From Agromyces mariniharenae (GTDB taxonomy: Bacteria > Actinomycetota > Actinomycetes > Actinomycetales > Microbacteriaceae): 64,000 bases of DNA. The position numbers and the translations under genes were made by a program. The notes under the pieces are model-generated. The model was not told the origin of the DNA. It made no database searches and saw only the letters and a program-made list of their open reading frames with translations. This document shows, piece by piece, positions 59,589 to 64,000 of the stretch (position 1 is its first letter; every line of letters begins with the position of its first letter). Location: contig NZ_VSSB01000002.1 of NCBI RefSeq assembly GCF_008122505.1, positions 930,001 through 994,000 of the forward strand. The letters run 5' to 3'.

Positions 59589-61220
59589 TCAGCCCTTCGA
59601 GAGCGCTGCGTAGCGGAACTTGAACGATGCGTCGAGCGTGTCCTCGGCGCCCTCGACGTCGGAGCCGACGACCGCCACCTGCGCACCCTGCATGTACGGG
59701 ATCGTGGACAGGTCGGCCGCGACCTTGTCCTGGATCTCGCCGATGAGGGCCTCGCGCTCGGCAGGGTCCGTGGTGACGGCCTGCTCGAGGATCAGGTCGT
59801 TCACCTCGGGGTTGTCGTAGTGGTTCGCGAGGAAGTTCTCCGTGAGGAAGAACGGGCTGAGGTAGTTGTCGGCGTCCGAGTAGTCGGGGAACCAGCCCAG
59901 CTGGTAGGCCGGGTACAGGTCCGCGACGCGGTCCTCGGAGTACTGGACCCACTCGGTCGACTGCAGGTTCACGGTGAACAGGCCGCTCGACTCGAGGTTG
60001 TCCTTGATGACGGCGTACTCGTCGCTCGACGACGGTCCGTAGCGCTCGGCCACGTACTGGATCGAGATGTCGAGCGGCGTCTGGATGCCGGCCGCCGAGA
60101 GGCGCTCGGCCGCCTTGTCGGCGTCGGGTGCGCCGTTGCCGTCGCCGTAGAGCTCCTTGAGCGCCTCGTTCGCACCGGTGAGGCCCTCGGGCACGTAGGA
60201 GTACAGCGGCGTGAAGGTGCCCTTGTAGACGTCCTCCGAGATCTCGTCGCGGTTGATGAGGTCGGCGATCGCCTGGCGGACCGCGAGCGCCTTGGCCGGG
60301 TCGGCCTCGGGCGTGGTGGCGCCGAACGGCATCGTGTTGAAGTTGAAGACGAGGTACCGGATCTCACCGCCGGGGCCGTCGACGACCTTGACGTTGTCGT
60401 TGCCGCGGAGGTCCTCGATGTCCGTCGCGCTGAGCGTGCGGTGGGCCACGTCGATGTTGCCCTCCTGCACGTCGAGCTTCAGGTTCGAGGCATCCGTGTA
60501 GTACTTCACGTTGACCGTGTCGGTCTTCGCGGCGCCGAGGAGGCCCTGGTAGTCGGGGTTCGCCTTGTAGGACACGAGGTTGTTGAAGTCGTAGCTCGTG
60601 ATGACGTACTGCCCGGCGAACGCGTTGCCCGCGACGATGTCGTCGTCGGAGGTGAGCGAGTCGGCCGAGAAGACGTCCTCGTCGACGATCGGGCCGGCGG
60701 GGCTCGACAGGATCTGCGGGAAGATCTGGTCGTTCTCCGACTTCAGGTTGAAGACCACCGTCGTGTCGTCGGGCGTGTCGACCGAGTCGAGGTTGTAGAG
60801 CAGCGCCGACGGGCCGTTCTCGTCGGCGATCGCGAGCTGGCGATCGAACGTGAACTTGACGTCGGACGAGGTGAGGTCGTTGCCGTTCGCGAACTTCAGG
60901 TCGGGCTTGAGCATCACCGTGTACTGGTTGGGTGCGGTGAACTCGGCCGACTCCGCGATGTCGGGCTCGGGGTCGGGGCTGCCGTACGGGGTGTTCATGA
61001 GGAACGGGTACACCTGGTTCATGACGGCGAACGAGCCGTTGTCGTACGAGCCGGCGGGGTCGATCGACGTGATCTGCTCGGTCGTGCCGATCGTCAGGGT
61101 GCCGCCGGCCGCCTCGGTGCTTCCGCCGCCGCCTGCCGTGCAACCGGCGAGGGCGAGGGCTGCCACCGAGACACCGGCTGCCGCGACGAGCACGCGCCGG
61201 TTCGTGGATGCGGATGTCAT
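59589..61220 (-). CDS. Peptide-type substrate-binding lipoprotein (SBP family 5)
   Basis: A 543-residue lipoprotein with lipobox LAGC (RVLVAAAGVSVAALALAGCT, cleavage before Cys27). Family-5 features: LTIGTTEQITSIDPAGSYDN at the mature start, MLKPDLKFANGNDLTSSDVKF, and the C-terminal AYQLGWFPDYSDADNYLSPF. It delivers peptides or similar ligands to the DppBC-type permeases. First gene of the operon binding protein-permease-permease-fused ATPase-ATPase-dehydrogenase. AGGAAGAGGT lies about ten bases before the ATG. Ligand unknown. Confidence 0.95.
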   Translation of the reverse strand: MTSASTNRRVLVAAAGVSVAALALAGCTAGGGGSTEAAGGTLTIGTTEQITSIDPAGSYDNGSFAVMNQVYPFLMNTPYGSPDPEPDIAESAEFTAPNQYTVMLKPDLKFANGNDLTSSDVKFTFDRQLAIADENGPSALLYNLDSVDTPDDTTVVFNLKSENDQIFPQILSSPAGPIVDEDVFSADSLTSDDDIVAGNAFAGQYVITSYDFNNLVSYKANPDYQGLLGAAKTDTVNVKYYTDASNLKLDVQEGNIDVAHRTLSATDIEDLRGNDNVKVVDGPGGEIRYLVFNFNTMPFGATTPEADPAKALAVRQAIADLINRDEISEDVYKGTFTPLYSYVPEGLTGANEALKELYGDGNGAPDADKAAERLSAAGIQTPLDISIQYVAERYGPSSSDEYAVIKDNLESSGLFTVNLQSTEWVQYSEDRVADLYPAYQLGWFPDYSDADNYLSPFFLTENFLANHYDNPEVNDLILEQAVTTDPAEREALIGEIQDKVAADLSTIPYMQGAQVAVVGSDVEGAEDTLDASFKFRYAALSKG

Positions 61221-61443
61221 ATCCGTCTACCTCTTCCTGTCAGGACTGAAACGCACAGCGAAGCCTCGCGGCGCGTTGTCGTATCCCCCACAGGTAGCAC
61301 ACGAGCCCGGGGATGTTGCAGGGTGGCCGGGGCGGACGGCGGAATGTTTATGGAAGTGCAACCTTGGACGCAACCGATGCGCGTCGACGCGGGGTTCCGG
61401 CGCCGGAAGTCCCGCACAGGCGCTTCAGGACGGGACGCTCGGC

Positions 61444-63426
61444 TCAGTCCCCCCTGAGTGCTCGCCGCTCGGCCTCGAGCTCGACAAGGGCCCGCTGCAG
61501 GCTCGCGTACGTCGCCGTGTCGTTCCGGTCGGTGCGCTGGAGCCGGCCCAGCAGCTCGGACTTCTGGCGGAGGAGCTCGCGGTCGACGAGCGCGCTCACG
61601 ACGCCGCTGACGTAGGCGGCGAGCTCGGCCTCGCTGCGCTGCGGCACGGGTGCGACGGCGAGCTGGCGCACGATGCCGGCGAACGGGGCCGGCACCTCGG
61701 CCACGACCCGGTCGACCCGCACGGCGGCGTCGGGTGAGGCCAGCACCGAGGCGATGCCGTCGCGGACGACGGCGAGGTTGGCGTTGCCGAACCGGCTGTC
61801 GACGGCGTGCCGGAGCAGGTCGTCGCCGACCGCGTCGGGGTACTGGAGCATCGCCTGCAGCGCGTCGCGCTCGAGGCGGGTCGAAGGGTCGTTCGGCAGG
61901 TCGGCGATCGAGAAGGGGCGCGTCGCGGCATCCGCCTCGCTGCCATCGCCGGCGCCCGGGAAGCCCGGCGCGCCGGATGCGCTCGAGACGCCGGGCTCAC
62001 CGCGCTGGCTGCCGGGCCCGCCCGGCCGGCCGGAGGCACCCTCGTTCGAGCGCTCGCCGCCGTTGCCGCCGGGCGCTCCCCTGCCCCGGTCGCCACCGCC
62101 CGCCCGGCCGCCGCCGGGCGCCGCGCGGACCGCCCGCGTGACCTCGGCGAGCTCCATGCCGAGCATGCGCGCGAGCTCGCGCGTGTACCCCGGACGGAGC
62201 GCCGGGTCGCGGATCTCCGCGACGACCGGCGCTGCCGCTCGCAGCGCCGACACGCGGCCCTCGACGGTCTCGAGGTCGTAGCGCGAGAGCGTATGCCGGA
62301 GCACGAACTCGAACATGGGCGTCTTCGTCTCGACGAGCGCGCGGACCGCCGCGTCGCCGCGCGCGAGCCGCAGGTCGCACGGGTCGAGCCCGTCGGGCGC
62401 GACGGCCACATAGGTCTGCGCGGCGAACCGCTGCTCCTCGGCGAAGGCCCGCATGGCGGCCTGCTGACCTGCCGCGTCGCCGTCGAACGTGAACACGACC
62501 TCGCCGACGCCCGAGTCGTCGCCGAGCACGCGGCGCAGCACCTTGATGTGGTCGACGCCGAACGACGTGCCCGACGTGGCGATGGCCGTGGTGACGCCCG
62601 CGAGGTGGCAGGCCATGACATCGGTGTAGCCCTCGACGAGCACCACGCGGCGGGTCTTCGCGATGTCGCGCTTCGCGAGGTCGAGCCCGTAGAGCACCTG
62701 CGCCTTGTGGTAGATCGCGGTCTCGGGGGTGTTCAGGTACTTCGGCCCCTGGTCGTCGTCGAGCAGGCGCCGGGCGCCGAAGCCGACCGTCTGGCCCGTC
62801 ACGTCTCGGATCGGCCAGATCAGGCGTCCGCGGAACCGGTCGTACACGCCCCGGTCGCCCTGGGAGACGAGTCCGGCGGCGGCGAGCTCCTCGGTGCTGA
62901 AGCCGCGGCCCTTCAGGTGGTTCGTGAGCGCGTCCCAGCTCTTCGGCGCGAAGCCGACCCCGAAGTGGCGGGCCGCCTCGGCGTCGAAGCCGCGCTCGCC
63001 GAGGAAGCGGCGTCCGGGCTCGGCCTCGGGCGACGAGAGACGCTCGACGAAGAACTCCCACGCCGCCTGGTTCGCGGCGAGCAGCCGGGCCCGATTGCCG
63101 TGGTCGGTCGCGGGTCCGCCGTCTTCGTAGTGGAGCTCGTAGCCGATCCGTCCGGCGAGCCGTTCGACGGCCTCGGCGAACGTGACGTGGTCCATGCGCT
63201 GCAGGAACGTGTAGACGTCGCCCGACTCGCCGCATCCGAAGCAGTGGTAGTACCCGAGCTGCGGTCGCACGTGGAAGCTCGGGCTGCGTTCGTCGTGGAA
63301 CGGGCAGAGGCCCTTCAGCGAGCCGACGCCCGCCGACTTGAGGCTCACGTGCTCGCCGACGATGTCGGCGATGTTCGTGCGGGCCTTCACCTCATCGACA
63401 TCGCTCTGTCGAATGCGGCCCGCCAT
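61444..63426 (-). CDS. dnaG: DNA primase
   Basis: A 660-residue primase: CHC2 zinc finger CPFHDERSPSFHVRPQLGYY with HCFGCGESGD (about residues 41-70), TOPRIM domain with VVLVEGYTDVMACHLAG and VVFTFDGDAAGQQAA, and a C-terminal helicase-binding domain. Between about residues 430 and 500 is a Gly/Pro/Arg/Ser-rich disordered linker, longer than in model primases. The ATG at 63426 (AGRIRQSDVDEVKART) has TAGGAT seven bases upstream; an ATG nine bases earlier would overlap that element. Confidence 0.96.
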   Translation of the reverse strand: MAGRIRQSDVDEVKARTNIADIVGEHVSLKSAGVGSLKGLCPFHDERSPSFHVRPQLGYYHCFGCGESGDVYTFLQRMDHVTFAEAVERLAGRIGYELHYEDGGPATDHGNRARLLAANQAAWEFFVERLSSPEAEPGRRFLGERGFDAEAARHFGVGFAPKSWDALTNHLKGRGFSTEELAAAGLVSQGDRGVYDRFRGRLIWPIRDVTGQTVGFGARRLLDDDQGPKYLNTPETAIYHKAQVLYGLDLAKRDIAKTRRVVLVEGYTDVMACHLAGVTTAIATSGTSFGVDHIKVLRRVLGDDSGVGEVVFTFDGDAAGQQAAMRAFAEEQRFAAQTYVAVAPDGLDPCDLRLARGDAAVRALVETKTPMFEFVLRHTLSRYDLETVEGRVSALRAAAPVVAEIRDPALRPGYTRELARMLGMELAEVTRAVRAAPGGGRAGGGDRGRGAPGGNGGERSNEGASGRPGGPGSQRGEPGVSSASGAPGFPGAGDGSEADAATRPFSIADLPNDPSTRLERDALQAMLQYPDAVGDDLLRHAVDSRFGNANLAVVRDGIASVLASPDAAVRVDRVVAEVPAPFAGIVRQLAVAPVPQRSEAELAAYVSGVVSALVDRELLRQKSELLGRLQRTDRNDTATYASLQRALVELEAERRALRGD

Positions 63427-63433
63427 GGCTCTC

Positions 63434-63439
63434 ATCCTA
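63434..63439 (-). promoter_or_regulatory. -10 element, leaderless promoter of dnaG
   Basis: TAGGAT on the minus strand seven bases before the ATG at 63426, in the 49-base gap after the dGTPase gene. Confidence 0.45.
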
Positions 63440-63475
63440 TTCCGCGCGACGGATGCCGCGGCTGGTCGCCGATGG

Positions 63476-64000
63476 CTACTGGCACAGCCGCTCGTACCAG
63501 GCGAGTGCGGACTGGTCGGTGAGGCTCGCGACCTGGTCGACGACGGCCCGCTTGCGGGCCGCGTCGTCGGATGCGGCGTTCCAGTCGGCGGCGAAACCCG
63601 GGTCGAGGTGCTCGTCGCCCGAGGCGAAGAGCACGTCGGCGAGCGACGTGAGCACCTGTCGCTGCTGCGCGTAGATGGGCTGCCGCGTGTTCTTCGACAT
63701 CACGAACGCTGCGACGATGCCCTTCAGCACCGCGATCTCAGCCTGGATCTCGCGCGGCACGACCACGTCGGCGTCGAACCGGATCAGGCTCGCGAGCGGG
63801 AACGCCGACCGCGTCGCGTCGGTGGCGGCGTGCGCGAACCGCCCGATGAGCTGGCTCGTGAGGTTCTTCAGCCGGCCCTGCTCGCGCCGGCTGCCGCTCC
63901 ACGACTCGAGCCATCCGTCGAGCGAGTCGAGCCGGTCGAAGGCGGCGATCAGCTCGTCGTGCGGGATGGCACCGCCGATCCAGTCGTGCATCGAGGACAC
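63476..64000 (-). CDS. dgt: Deoxyguanosinetriphosphate triphosphohydrolase-like protein, C-terminal part
   Basis: The last 174 codons of a gene that runs off the window edge. The helical C-terminal domain (HDWIGGAIPHDELIAAFDRL, LKNLTSQLIGRFAHAA, LKGIVAAFVMSKNTRQPIY, CQ end) fits the Dgt/HD family that lies next to dnaG in actinobacteria. The HD catalytic motif is outside the window, so activity cannot be judged. Confidence 0.82.
   Translation of the reverse strand: MSSMHDWIGGAIPHDELIAAFDRLDSLDGWLESWSGSRREQGRLKNLTSQLIGRFAHAATDATRSAFPLASLIRFDADVVVPREIQAEIAVLKGIVAAFVMSKNTRQPIYAQQRQVLTSLADVLFASGDEHLDPGFAADWNAASDDAARKRAVVDQVASLTDQSALAWYERLCQ

Overview
The window is high-GC bacterial DNA with dense genes, very small intergenic gaps and a near-absolute preference for G or C in third codon positions. 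Gene content points to an actinobacterium of the family Microbacteriaceae (Agromyces-like; this is inference from gene order and families, not a database result): glnA-glnE-glnA2, polyphosphate glucokinase, a homodimeric pyruvate dehydrogenase E1 next to a PucR-type FasR regulator and fabD-fabH-acpP-fabF, DUF3145, a type A RNase P RNA, and many genes whose start codon lies 6-7 bases behind a TANNNT-like -10 hexamer, i.e. probable leaderless mRNAs.

Layout. 1-6.7 kb: nitrogen assimilation (glnA, glnE, glnA2), with an orphan phage-like M23 endopeptidase inserted. 6.8-11.8 kb: panB, a small SPOR-like protein and map sharing a nested divergent promoter, ppgK, rnpB, a coiled-coil zinc-ribbon protein, a NIF3-like protein, tRNA-Val. 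11.9-20.9 kb: a membrane protein, a peroxiredoxin, then aceE and the fatty-acid synthesis cluster, linking acetyl-CoA supply to chain initiation and elongation. 21.0-25.1 kb: DUF3145, a PadR regulator, an unusual family-A DNA polymerase and a zinc-ribbon/PD-(D/E)XK-type nuclease. 25.1-32.7 kb: two paralogous DUF4062 (TIR-like)-NB-ARC-helical-repeat STAND ATPases flanking an NfeD-flotillin operon; this is the strongest candidate for an undescribed (conflict/defence or membrane-stress) system. 32.7-39 kb: MmcQ/YjbR, secreted vanadium haloperoxidase-like protein, universal stress protein, DinB, and a TetR-MFS efflux pair with an inverted-repeat operator. 39-41.3 kb: a translationally coupled DUF1704 (QEGLA) HEXXXH metallopeptidase and an ATP-grasp ligase, a candidate peptide ligation/removal system. 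41.3-49.5 kb: accessory, somewhat less GC-rich material with a membrane metallopeptidase, a second MmcQ, an NTF2-like protein, DUF2252, an ArsR-like regulator, a small secreted protein, an integrase relic, two lipoproteins and a tRNA-Met at the border. 49.5-64 kb: core genes again: glycosyltransferase, DMT-type transporter, peptide deformylase, AzlCD exporter, tRNA-Asn, a 2-hydroxyacid dehydrogenase coupled to a peptide-type ABC importer with three nucleotide-binding domains, dnaG and the 3' part of dgt.

No CRISPR array, intact insertion sequence, rRNA or replication origin was seen. Functions of the two candidate systems are inferred from domain content and arrangement only.
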